NCBI GenBank assembly: GCA_023150615.1
Contig: JAKLKO010000015.1
Span: 1 to 64,000 of the forward strand
Source: Phycisphaerae bacterium
GTDB lineage: Bacteria > Planctomycetota > Phycisphaerae > UBA1845 > UTPLA1
Reading direction: 5' to 3'
Length of the DNA stretch: 64,000 nucleotides
Position numbers and translations under genes: made by a program. Below are positions 19,538 through 27,119 of the stretch, one piece after another. Numbering within the stretch: position 1 is the stretch's first letter; each line of letters begins with the position of its first letter. The notes beneath the pieces were generated by a model. That model was given only the letters and a program-made list of their open reading frames with translations. It did no database searches and was not told the origin of the DNA.

Positions 19538-19963
19538 TGCAGAGCGGGCCAGACGGCCGCTCGACGCGCAGGCGTCGGGAGGAAAGTCCGAACTGGGCAG
19601 GGCACGGCGATGGCTAACGGCCACCGGCAGCGATGCCAGGGACAGTGCCACAGAGAATGAACCGCCGATGGGGTCGGCGTGCGGATCGATACACGTGATC
19701 GATCGGGCGACGACTCACAGGCAAGGGTGAAAAGGTGCGGTAAGAGCGCACCGCGCGGCCGGCGACGGCCGCGGCATGGCAAACCCCGCCGCCAGCAAGC
19801 CCAAATAGGCAGCGAATCCGACTTGAGCGGATGCGACGCGGCCCGCGTCGCGTGAGTTGCGGGTAGGGTGCTCGAGCCGGCGAGCAATCGCCGGCCCAGA
19901 TAGATGGCCGTCCGCGCCGGGCAACCGGCGTCGACAGAATTCGGCTTACCGGCCCGCTCTGCA
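19538..19963 (+). ncRNA. rnpB: RNase P RNA (bacterial type A)
   Basis: The catalytic RNA that matures tRNA 5' ends. Conserved elements occur in order: GAGGAAAGTCCGAACT, GGGCACGGCGATGGCTAACGGCC, GCCACAGAGAA, GTGAAAAGGTGCGGTAAGAG, CATGGCAAACCCC, GCAAGCCCAAATAGG, and the 3' GACAGAATTCGGCTTAC. The terminal helix P1 is a 13-bp perfect pairing of 19538-19550 with 19951-19963. The length of about 426 nucleotides fits a type A RNA with some enlarged peripheral helices. A short T run (19965-19969) follows P1 and may serve as terminator. Confidence 0.97.
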
Positions 19964-19969
19964 TTTTTG

Positions 19970-20532
19970 TTTCTCGCCGCGGGGGTGTTTTGCTGCATTA
20001 CGGGGATCGCCGTACCGTTGTTGTGGCTGGGGACTTGGGGACTCGGGATTCGACGAGATTCGGTGCTACGGCGAGGTGGAGCCGATTGGCGGCGCGCCGG
20101 TCGTGGGAGAGTGGATTGGGTTCGTCGGTCATGACGGCTTCAAAAGAAAGATGCTGAACAAGCTGAAAGAAGCTGAACGTTCCTTTCTGGCGGTGCGCGG
20201 GGCGGGTCCGCGCGGGGCGAATCGACGCGGGGAACGCTCGTGGCCAGAACGTCCGCCCCGATGCGGGCACGCCGATTCGATTCCGACGTGCAAGGTGTGA
20301 CCGGGGCGCACGGTGACGTCAGGCCAGCGCACAATCCCGATCAGCGTTTCGGGTCGAGGGATTGCGGAGTGTCGTTCGGCGATGGAGTCAGCGCGGGGTT
20401 TCGCGCTCGCGACGTCGGCTCGATGGGAGCATCGGCGTTTCGTCATCGGCTCGGCAGGGGCCTCGCCCTCCCAAGCGGGGACGTCGCCGGGCACGCTGTT
20501 GTGAATCCGGCCTTTCTCAACGGATCACGAAT
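19970..20532. other. Gene-free interval
   Basis: About 560 bp between rnpB and the PEP-CTERM gene. Reading frames here have irregular codon use and no recognisable domains. It contains direct GGGGACT repeats near 20035, a patch near 20140-20200 with lower GC in which GCTGAA recurs every 9-11 bases, and a repeat unit at 20448-20473. It may include decayed coding sequence, but nothing can be named. Confidence 0.5.
20448..20473 (+). repeat. REP-like 'GSAGASPS' repeat unit
   Basis: The segment reads GGCTCGGCAGGGGCCTCGCC then CTCCCA. Translated in one frame it gives GSAGASPS and on the other strand WEGEAPAEP. I recall this peptide pair recurring in spurious ORFs of planctomycete and other PVC genomes, where it marks a dispersed, partly palindromic intergenic element. 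Only one copy is seen in this window, so repetition cannot be shown here. Confidence 0.45.
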
Positions 20533-21252
20533 CTATCGACCGCGCCGGCGGCGCCGTGCGCGCCGCGCGACAATCATCCAAGCCAAGACGCCCAGAGCGC
20601 CCGTGGTCGGCTCGGGTGTCCAGAGTTCATAGCTGAACTGACCGGCACCGGTGACGAGGTTCCACGGAATGCCGATCGGGTATTGCACTGCGAATTCGCC
20701 GCCGTTGGATTTCTCCCAGCGAAACGTGCTGAACGGATCGCCGACCTGCGAGACCTCGAGCCAGAAGTCCGTGTTCGCCGCGACGGGGAACCCGGCCGAC
20801 AGCGTCACGTCGTAGCGGTATTCCTTGCGGGTAGGTAGTCCGAAGACTTGGAACCCCGTATACACCCGCGGCGGGTTCAGGAACTCCTCCTCGTAGCGCA
20901 GCTCGCCCGGCAGGCCGCCGGCGTTGACGTAGAATCGCACGCGGATCGTCTCCACCGTTGGCGGCACCGGATCAAGGTCTTCGTCGATATTCCCATAGAA
21001 CGCCCAAAAGACGACGCGGTGTGTCGTATTAGCGGCGCTGAGACGGAAGCGATCGGCGACGATGGATCCGCGCAGGACACCGAAATCATCGTAGAAGGCC
21101 GTATCCCCGGAGATGCCGCCGAGCCGATTCGGCGCCTGGCGATGCAGGAGCACGTCCTGCGCGAAGGCGGGTTGCGCGGCGGCAAGACCGGCAAGCCAGA
21201 CCGCGGCCGTCATCGAGAATGCGAATGCAGATCGGCGCGCAAGAGCAACCAT
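20533..21252 (-). CDS. Exported protein with PEP-CTERM-like sorting signal
   Basis: A 239-residue protein with an N-terminal signal peptide (hydrophobic core AFSMTAAVWLAGLAAAQ, cleavage likely after AFA) and a C-terminal tripartite tail: TPEP motif, a short hydrophobic helix (GALGVLAWMIVA), and an Arg cluster. This is the layout of PEP-CTERM proteins processed by exosortase. The middle is rich in beta strands and resembles carbohydrate-binding or choice-of-anchor domains, with no catalytic motif. GGGAGG lies four bases before the ATG at 21252; a longer frame to 21327 lacks support. No exosortase gene is in the window. The upstream minus-strand neighbour is a rhomboid protease. Confidence 0.75.
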   Translation of the reverse strand: MVALARRSAFAFSMTAAVWLAGLAAAQPAFAQDVLLHRQAPNRLGGISGDTAFYDDFGVLRGSIVADRFRLSAANTTHRVVFWAFYGNIDEDLDPVPPTVETIRVRFYVNAGGLPGELRYEEEFLNPPRVYTGFQVFGLPTRKEYRYDVTLSAGFPVAANTDFWLEVSQVGDPFSTFRWEKSNGGEFAVQYPIGIPWNLVTGAGQFSYELWTPEPTTGALGVLAWMIVARRARRRRRGR

Positions 21253-21594
21253 AGATCCTCCCGTTGGGCCGTCGCGGGGCATCGACCGGCCCAGGTGCCG
21301 CGGGAGGGGCGTGCGTGGACCCCTCATTGTTCAGTATAGCACGGGTTTCCGGACAGCCAGGCGCAATTCGCGTTTTACTCGCATCTCGCCCGGCCGCCGG
21401 ACCTGCGATCGAGTGCGATCCGAGCGTCGCGCTGCGACGCGTTCCGATTCATGATGTGGCGCCGGTGCTTCAGTTACCTACCTCAGCGACGCGTGTGTGT
21501 CACTCTGCCGGATCCGACCGGACGTGATCGACAGTGCGCAACCTCTCGGCCGGCGAAACACTGGCCGCTTCGATGCGCGCGGGCGGCGGTGCGA
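21253..21594. other. Gene-free interval
   Basis: About 340 bp between the PEP-CTERM gene and the rhomboid gene, both on the minus strand. A minus-strand TATACT (21338-21333) could be a -10 box for the PEP-CTERM gene with a leader of about 75 bases, but no -35 partner is evident. No reading frame or strong hairpin otherwise. Confidence 0.4.
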
Positions 21595-22443
21595 TCAGAG
21601 TCGCAGGAATGGGAAGTCGTCGTCCGGCTCGTGGTCGATGGCATCGAGTGGGCGGGCGCGGATCGGCCGGGCGTGCTTCTTCTGCGGCAGGAAGCGGATC
21701 AGGAGCAGGCCGGCGACGAAACCGCCGATGTGTGCCCAGTACGCGACGCCGCCCTGCTGGAATCGCGTCAGGGCGGGCAGGCCGTTGAGCACCTGCAAGA
21801 CGGCGTAGACGCCGAGGAAGATCCAGGCGGGGAGCATGACGGTGGTGAGGTAGAAGCCGATCGGCACGAGCGTCATGATCCGCGCGCGCGGAAAGAGCAG
21901 GATGTAGGCGCCGAGCACTCCGCTGATTGCGCCGCTCGCGCCGATGAGCGGCACGAGTCCGTCGGGGTCGATGAACGTGTGGGCCAGCGTGCCGATGACG
22001 CCGGTCGCGAGATAGAACACCGCGAAGAGCGCCGGGCCGAGCCGGTCCTCGATGTTGTTTCCGAAGATCCAGAGGTAGAGCATGTTTCCGAGCAGGTGCA
22101 TCAGCCCGCCGTGCATGAACATGCAGGTGAAGAGCTTCATCGCCGCAGGCAGGGCGGTCGCGGTCTCGGCCATGGATTTCTGCGGGATGGCGAAGATGCG
22201 GCCGGTGCGGCGGTCGCGGACGAGTTGTGGTCGGGCGTCCATTTCCATCTCGCGGATCGCGTCGCGGACGTCAACGACGTCGTGCGTGAGCGCTGCGGGG
22301 ACGAAGCCGAAGCGCCAGACGAGTTCCTGGTAGCGTTGGCCCTGCAACGCGCAGCCGAGGAAGATGATGACGTTCGCGATGATGAGTCCGATCGTGACGA
22401 CCGGGCGTCCGTGGGTCGGGTTGTCGTCGTGGACGGGGATCAT
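21595..22443 (-). CDS. Rhomboid-family intramembrane serine protease
   Basis: A 282-residue polytopic membrane protein with at least six helices and the rhomboid catalytic dyad: Ser in GASGAISG and His in AYWAHIGGF, plus the MFMHGGLMHLLGNMLYLWIFG segment that supplies the oxyanion site. Family enzymes cleave transmembrane segments of other proteins. An insert of about 50 residues between helices 1 and 2 is a soluble loop. The start at 22443 (MIPVHDDNPTHGRP) overlaps the stop of the MogA/MoaB gene by four bases, so the pair is coupled. Some rhomboids process C-terminal sorting tails; the PEP-CTERM-like gene next door makes that worth noting but is not proof. Confidence 0.9.
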   Translation of the reverse strand: MIPVHDDNPTHGRPVVTIGLIIANVIIFLGCALQGQRYQELVWRFGFVPAALTHDVVDVRDAIREMEMDARPQLVRDRRTGRIFAIPQKSMAETATALPAAMKLFTCMFMHGGLMHLLGNMLYLWIFGNNIEDRLGPALFAVFYLATGVIGTLAHTFIDPDGLVPLIGASGAISGVLGAYILLFPRARIMTLVPIGFYLTTVMLPAWIFLGVYAVLQVLNGLPALTRFQQGGVAYWAHIGGFVAGLLLIRFLPQKKHARPIRARPLDAIDHEPDDDFPFLRL

Positions 22444-22958
22444 TCGGGCGTGGTTCGCGCGGCCGATGGATGGGACGCCGCGGCGCAATCAGCGCCCGGA
22501 CCGAGGTACAACTGCATGATGTGCCGGACGGCCGGGAGGATGAGGTCGAGACACTCGGCGACGGCCCTGGGGCTTCCGGGGAGCCAGACGACGAGCGTGC
22601 GGTCGGCGATGCCCGCGCCGCTGCGGGCGATGATCGAGAGTGGCGTGGCATCGTAGGACTTGCAGCGCATGATCTCGCCGAAGCCCGGAAGCGGCTTGTC
22701 GAGCAGGGGGGCAATGGCCTCGGGCGTGACGTCGCGCGCGGCGATGCCGGTTCCGCCGGTGGTGACGATCAGCGCGGCGCGCGGCAGCCACTCACGGACG
22801 ATGGCGGTGATTCGCGGCAGCTCGTCGGGGACGATCTCGACGCCGGCGATCTCGAAGCCGGCGGACTTCAGGCGTTCGGCGACGGCCGGTCCGCTGCGAT
22901 CGGGATTCGTACCGGCGGCGCGGGAGTCGGAGACGGTGATGACGACGGCGCGTGGCAC
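22440..22958 (-). CDS. Molybdenum cofactor biosynthesis protein, MogA/MoaB family
   Basis: A 172-residue protein matching the MoCF-binding fold that adenylylates molybdopterin before molybdate insertion. Key segments: VITVSDSRAAG at the start, IVTTGGTGIAARDVTPEAI around residues 64-82, and LPGFGEIMR. The last 25 residues are an Ala/Pro-rich tail beyond the usual 150. No other molybdopterin gene is present. Translation begins with GTG at 22958, and a TAACAT hexamer ends six bases upstream, suggesting a leaderless mRNA that also carries the rhomboid gene. Confidence 0.9.
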   Translation of the reverse strand: MPRAVVITVSDSRAAGTNPDRSGPAVAERLKSAGFEIAGVEIVPDELPRITAIVREWLPRAALIVTTGGTGIAARDVTPEAIAPLLDKPLPGFGEIMRCKSYDATPLSIIARSGAGIADRTLVVWLPGSPRAVAECLDLILPAVRHIMQLYLGPGADCAAASHPSAARTTPE

Positions 22959-22964
22959 GGACGG

Positions 22965-22970
22965 ATGTTA
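22965..22970 (-). promoter_or_regulatory. -10-like hexamer for a leaderless mogA/moaB-rhomboid mRNA
   Basis: TAACAT on the minus strand is followed by six bases and then the GTG start codon. The same hexamer and spacing occur before the GTG of the RlmN-type gene at 46847. No ribosome site precedes the start. The box overlaps the 3' end of the upstream membrane protein gene. Confidence 0.45.
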
Positions 22971-24200
22971 GCGGGGGGGCGGTGGGGTCGCAATTCCGGG
23001 ATCGCGCGGCGGTGCAGTCCGCGGCGGTTCGGGTTTCGGAGCCGACGCCAAAGCGGCGCCGAGCGCGAGGACGAGCCAGCCCATCGCGTCGCTTCCTGCG
23101 GCGCGCGCGGCGGGAAGGGCGAAGAGGATCATCGACGCGAGCCAGGCCGCGAGCGCGGCGACGGCGATCCAGCACAATCGCGGAGCGGTGACACCGTCGT
23201 GCGTGCGTCCTCGCCAGACTGTGCCCAGGAGCGTCGCGCCGGGGATGATCGCGGCGGCGTGCCAGTACGAAATCAGTTTTGGGTTTGCGAGCATCATGAC
23301 GCCGACGAGGGCGGCAAAGATGTGTGCGGTCGTTGTGATCGATCGCGTGGCCCGAATGGCTCGATGCGCGATGACGCAAGTCACCGCGCCGGTGATCGCG
23401 AGCCAGATCGCCAGCAGTACGCCGGCCGGAAGCGTGGCGATCTGAACGCGGCCGCCGGCGCGGTCGTACGGGACTGGCCGCAGGAGCCGGACGAGCGATG
23501 AGGCGAGGCCCGATTCACGGTAGGTGTTCATCTGGCCGTCGCGGTCCTGCCAGTCGGTGAAGTAGTTCCACGGGGCGCGCGGACCGGCCGTGTCGGCGCG
23601 GAAGTGTCGCCAGCCGTCGAGTTGGCTCTGCCAGCCGAAGAGGATCGACAGCAGGCCCGGGCCGAGGATGAGCCAGGCCGCAGCGGCGCAGAGCGGCACG
23701 CGTCCTTTTCGCCGCCAGACGAAATAGGGCAGCAGCACGATGGGCAGCGGCTTGACGAGGAGCGTTACGGCGAGGGCGACACCGGCGCGGATCGGCCGGC
23801 CGCGCTCGGCGGACTCGAACGCGGCCGCGCAGCCGAACACGATGAGCGCGGTGAGTTGACCGACGCTGAGGTCGGAGACGATCCCGACGAATCCGACGGC
23901 GAGCACGAGCATCGGCCCGATGAGCCGGGAGCGTCGATCGTCGAACGCGCGTCGTGCGAGCCAGACCGCCGATTGCCAGTAGAGGCCGATCTGAATGAGC
24001 CACCAGACGGCGGCGGCGAGCTTCGGCGGCGGGAGGGCCATGAGCATGAAGAGCGGCCGGGCAGTGGGGGGATAGGCGAGCGGCAGGTGTGGACCGAGGC
24101 GGCCGGACTCGATCGCGAGGGCGCCGTCTCGTCGGAACTGGTTGAAGTCTCCGCTGTCGTGGCCGATGCGGTGGAGGGTCGAGGCGAGGGTGCCGGACAT
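22968..24200 (-). CDS. GT87-type (DUF2029) polytopic membrane glycosyltransferase
   Basis: At least 410 residues with nine or more membrane helices and the early motif GHDSGDFNQFRRDG, LAYPPTARPLFML and ANPKLISYWH loops typical of DUF2029 polyprenol-linked mannosyl/arabinosyltransferases. Such enzymes add sugars outside the membrane using lipid-linked donors. The first ATG is at 24200, but the frame stays open upstream to about 24308 and encodes a hydrophobic stretch (CYALGLALFALLMSG) that would complete the expected first helix. Upstream codons include CTG at 24275 but no ATG, GTG or TTG, so either a rare start is used or the helix is truncated. The acceptor is unknown. Confidence 0.75.
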   Translation of the reverse strand: MSGTLASTLHRIGHDSGDFNQFRRDGALAIESGRLGPHLPLAYPPTARPLFMLMALPPPKLAAAVWWLIQIGLYWQSAVWLARRAFDDRRSRLIGPMLVLAVGFVGIVSDLSVGQLTALIVFGCAAAFESAERGRPIRAGVALAVTLLVKPLPIVLLPYFVWRRKGRVPLCAAAAWLILGPGLLSILFGWQSQLDGWRHFRADTAGPRAPWNYFTDWQDRDGQMNTYRESGLASSLVRLLRPVPYDRAGGRVQIATLPAGVLLAIWLAITGAVTCVIAHRAIRATRSITTTAHIFAALVGVMMLANPKLISYWHAAAIIPGATLLGTVWRGRTHDGVTAPRLCWIAVAALAAWLASMILFALPAARAAGSDAMGWLVLALGAALASAPKPEPPRTAPPRDPGIATPPPPR

Positions 24201-24363
24201 GAGCAGCGCGAAGAGCGCAAGGCCGAGCGCGTAGCACGAAGCGCGATTGCGGCGATCGGCGTCAGGATTGCCCAGGGGCCGGTCCCGCGCGGAACGAGGA
24301 CGACCTCTATCCGCGAGTCGTTTCTTAGCGTTCGACCTGCGCGAGCTGTTGCGCGTAGTCGCG

Positions 24364-25113
24364 CTACATCATGTACATGCCGCCGTTGACGCTAACGGTC
24401 TCGCCGGTGACGTACGCGGCCTTCGGCGAGGCGAGGAACAGCACGGCGTGCGCGACCTCTTCGGCCTTGCCGAGGCGTCCGACGGGCGTGCTCTTCTTGA
24501 CGGCCTCGATCGCCTCGGCCGGGACCGCGGCGGTCATGTCGGTTTCGATGTAGCCCGGGGCGACGGCGTTGACGGTGATGTTCTTGCGTGCGACTTCGCG
24601 CGCGAGGGACTTGGTCAGGGCGATCAGGCCGGCCTTGGCGGCGGCGTAGTTGGACTGGCCGAAGTTGCCCATCTGACCGACGACCGAGGAGATGAAGATG
24701 ATGCGGCCCCAGCCGGCGTTGAGCATTCCGGGCAGGACGGCATGCGTGACGAAGGCCTGGCCGTTGAGGTTGACGTCGATGACCTCCGTCCACTGCTCGA
24801 GGGTGAGCTTGGCGAAAGAGCGGTCGCGCGTGATGCCGGCGTTGTTGACGAGGACGGTCACGGGGCCGAGGTCTTTCGTGACCTGCTCGATCATGCCGTG
24901 GACGTCTTCGGCATTGCCGACGTTGGCCTTGTAGGCCTTGGCTTTGCGGCCCATGGCGGTGATCTGCTTGACGACGTCGTCCGCGGCGGCCACCGCCGAG
25001 GCGTAGTTGACGGCGACGTCGGAGCCGGCCTCCGCGAGGGCGAGGGCGATGGCCCGACCGATGCCGCGCGAGCCGCCGGTGACGAGACTGACCTTTCCGC
25101 TGAGTTCCGACAT
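24364..25113 (-). CDS. 3-oxoacyl-ACP / acetoacetyl-CoA reductase (SDR)
   Basis: A 249-residue short-chain dehydrogenase: TGGSRGIGRAIA for NADP(H), NNAGITRD, catalytic Ser in IFISSVVGQMG, and Tyr/Lys in NYAAAKAG. It reduces a 3-ketoacyl thioester to the 3-hydroxy form. Overall it reads as FabG, but GWGRIIFISS, GQSNYAAAKAG and the NGGMYMM ending also recall PhaB acetoacetyl-CoA reductases of polyhydroxyalkanoate synthesis. No acyl carrier protein, fabD/F or phaC gene is adjacent, so the substrate remains open. An AAAGGAAG ribosome site lies nine bases before the ATG. Confidence 0.9.
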   Translation of the reverse strand: MSELSGKVSLVTGGSRGIGRAIALALAEAGSDVAVNYASAVAAADDVVKQITAMGRKAKAYKANVGNAEDVHGMIEQVTKDLGPVTVLVNNAGITRDRSFAKLTLEQWTEVIDVNLNGQAFVTHAVLPGMLNAGWGRIIFISSVVGQMGNFGQSNYAAAKAGLIALTKSLAREVARKNITVNAVAPGYIETDMTAAVPAEAIEAVKKSTPVGRLGKAEEVAHAVLFLASPKAAYVTGETVSVNGGMYMM

Positions 25114-25427
25114 GGCTGTGCTTCCTTTCTCGGTTCGGTCGTGACGGGGCGCGCCAAGCGGCGCTACTGCTCCGGGCGGAGATCATACCGTCGTCCGGGC
25201 TGGTCGCCAAAGGGCCTGTCGGGCGTTGCGGGGCGGCGGCGCGCGGTCTATCATGTGGCGTGCCATGACGCCGGAGGGGTCCGTCATCTGCCGATGTTGA
25301 CGCGCTGGTCGGGCCGGACGCGATCCATTCCGGAGCGGCGCGTCCGTCCCGTCGATGCCGGTTTTTCGAGTTGAGTAGCAGGTGGAATTTCCCGGATGCG
25401 GGAGCGCGGAAAATGGAGTGGTGAACC

Positions 25428-26372
25428 ATGGCCCGACTGTTCAAGGACATCACGGAGACGATCGGCAATACGCCGCTGGTTCGGATCAACCGGATCATCC
25501 GGTCCGACGCGGAGGTGTATGCGAAGCTGGAGTTTTTCAACCCGTTGAGCAGCGTGAAGGACCGCATCGGGGTGTCGATGATCGACGCCGCGGAGCGGAG
25601 CGGTCGCGTCAACAAGGACACGGTGTTCATCGAGCCGACGAGCGGCAACACGGGCATTGCGCTGGCGTTCGTGTGCGCGGCGCGCGGCTACCGGCTGATC
25701 CTGACGATGCCGGAGTCGATGAGCCTCGAGCGGCGGGCGCTGCTGGCGGCGCTGGGGGCGGACCTGGTTCTGACGCCGGCGTCGGAGGGCATGTCGGGCG
25801 CGATCCGGCGCGCGAAGGAGCTCGTCGCCGAGACGCCGAACGCGCTCATGCCGCAGCAGTTCGACAACCCGGCGAATCCGGAGATCCACCGGAAGACGAC
25901 GGCGGAGGAGATCTGGAACGACACAGACGGTCGGGTGGACGTGCTGGTCTCGGGCATCGGCACCGGCGGCACGATCACCGGGTGCGGCGAGGTGCTCAAG
26001 TCGCGCAAGAAGTCGATCCGCCTCGTGGCGGTCGAGCCGGAGGAATCGCCGGTGCTGACGCAGCATCGCGCGGGTGAGCCGATCAAGCCTGGTCCGCACA
26101 AGATCCAGGGCATTGGCGCGGGCTTCGTTCCGAGCGTGCTGAACACGGATATCTACGATGAGATCATCCGCGTGAACTCGAGCGATGCGATCGCGTGGGG
26201 CCGGCGGTCGGCGCGCGAGGAAGGGATCCTGTGCGGGATTTCGTCGGGCGCGGCGCTGTACGCGGCGGCGCAGGTGGCGGCGCGACCCGAAAGCGCGGGC
26301 AAGCTGATCGTCGTCGTGCTGGCCAGTTGCGGGGAGCGGTACCTGAGTTCGGCGCTGTTCCAGAATTCGTAG
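25428..26372 (+). CDS. cysK: Cysteine synthase A (O-acetylserine sulfhydrylase)
   Basis: A 314-residue PLP enzyme that makes cysteine from O-acetylserine and sulfide in the cytoplasm. The PLP lysine is Lys44 in [11 protein letters not shown]; the [11 protein letters not shown] phosphate/substrate loop, [10 protein letters not shown] phosphate cradle, and GISSGAA segment are all present. Length is standard. GGAG lies nine bases before the ATG. A 55-base region just upstream contains a small stem (CCCG-GATG-CGGG) but no riboswitch I can name. It is followed after 74 bp by the APS kinase gene, giving a sulfur-assimilation pair. Confidence 0.96.
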   Translation: MARLFKDITETIGNTPLVRINRIIRSDAEVYAKLEFFNPLSSVKDRIGVSMIDAAERSGRVNKDTVFIEPTSGNTGIALAFVCAARGYRLILTMPESMSLERRALLAALGADLVLTPASEGMSGAIRRAKELVAETPNALMPQQFDNPANPEIHRKTTAEEIWNDTDGRVDVLVSGIGTGGTITGCGEVLKSRKKSIRLVAVEPEESPVLTQHRAGEPIKPGPHKIQGIGAGFVPSVLNTDIYDEIIRVNSSDAIAWGRRSAREEGILCGISSGAALYAAAQVAARPESAGKLIVVVLASCGERYLSSALFQNS

Positions 26373-26410
26373 GCCCGCGTTCGACCGGGGCGGCACGGCT
26401 GCGGCGACGC

Positions 26411-26440
26411 TTGCGGATCGGCAGGTCCGCGTCGTAAACT
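26411..26440 (+). promoter_or_regulatory. Candidate promoter of cysC, leaderless
   Basis: TTGCGG (26411-26416), 18-base spacer, TAAACT (26435-26440), then six bases and the ATG of cysC. The gene has no Shine-Dalgarno sequence. This implies that cysC can be transcribed independently of cysK. Confidence 0.45.
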
Positions 26441-26446
26441 GGCCGC

Positions 26447-27067
26447 ATGACAGAAATCCGAGCCACGAACGTCGTCTGGCATCACGGCCACGTCGATCGC
26501 GCGCAGCGCAACGACCTGCTCAAGCAGAAGGGTTGCACGATCTGGCTGACCGGGCTGCCGTCTTCCGGCAAGTCGACCATCGCCTTTTCGCTCGAGCACC
26601 TGCTGGTTCAGCGCGGCCACTTGGCGTACGTGCTCGACGGCGACAACATCCGCCACGGGCTGAACAAGAACCTCGGCTTCTCGGCGTCGGACCGCGCGGA
26701 GAACATCCGGCGGATCGGCGAGGTGGCGAAGCTGTTCGCGGATTGCGGCGTGGTGACGCTGACGAGTTTTGTCAGTCCCTACCGTGCCGATCGCGACCTG
26801 GTGCGGGAGCTGCATCGCGCCGGCGATCTGCCGTTCATCGAGGTCTTCATCGACACGCCCGTCGGCGAATGCGAGAAGCGCGATCCGAAGGGTCTGTACG
26901 CCAAGGCCCGCGCGGGGGAGATCAAGGGCTTCACCGGCGTCGATGATCCGTACGAGCCGCCGCTGTCGCCGGAGGTGACGCTCAAGACGGCCGAGCGTTC
27001 GCTCGAGGAGTGCGTCGCGCAGCTCGCGAACGAGCTGGCGCAGCGCGGCCTGATCAAGGCGCTCTGA
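26447..27067 (+). CDS. cysC: Adenylylsulfate (APS) kinase
   Basis: A 206-residue kinase that phosphorylates adenosine 5'-phosphosulfate at the 3' position to give PAPS. Motifs: P-loop GLPSSGKST at about 36-44, DGDNIRHGLNKNLGFS for APS binding, ENIRRIGEVAKLF, and FVSPYRADRD. The GLYAKARAGEIKGFTGVDDPYE segment completes the lid. Single-domain, normal length. It is the only sulfate-activation gene here; no cysDN or sat is present, so PAPS could serve reduction or sulfation. Confidence 0.96.
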   Translation: MTEIRATNVVWHHGHVDRAQRNDLLKQKGCTIWLTGLPSSGKSTIAFSLEHLLVQRGHLAYVLDGDNIRHGLNKNLGFSASDRAENIRRIGEVAKLFADCGVVTLTSFVSPYRADRDLVRELHRAGDLPFIEVFIDTPVGECEKRDPKGLYAKARAGEIKGFTGVDDPYEPPLSPEVTLKTAERSLEECVAQLANELAQRGLIKAL

Positions 27068-27119
27068 TCGCGCGGCGTCGGGCCGCGGCCGGTCGATGTT
27101 GATCCGCGGCGCCGTCGGG

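Noticed and set aside
16651-19998. A 1115-codon minus-strand open frame
   Set aside because: It runs antisense to ArsR, the fusion enzyme and RNase P RNA, and its translation is His/Arg-rich low complexity. High-GC shadow.
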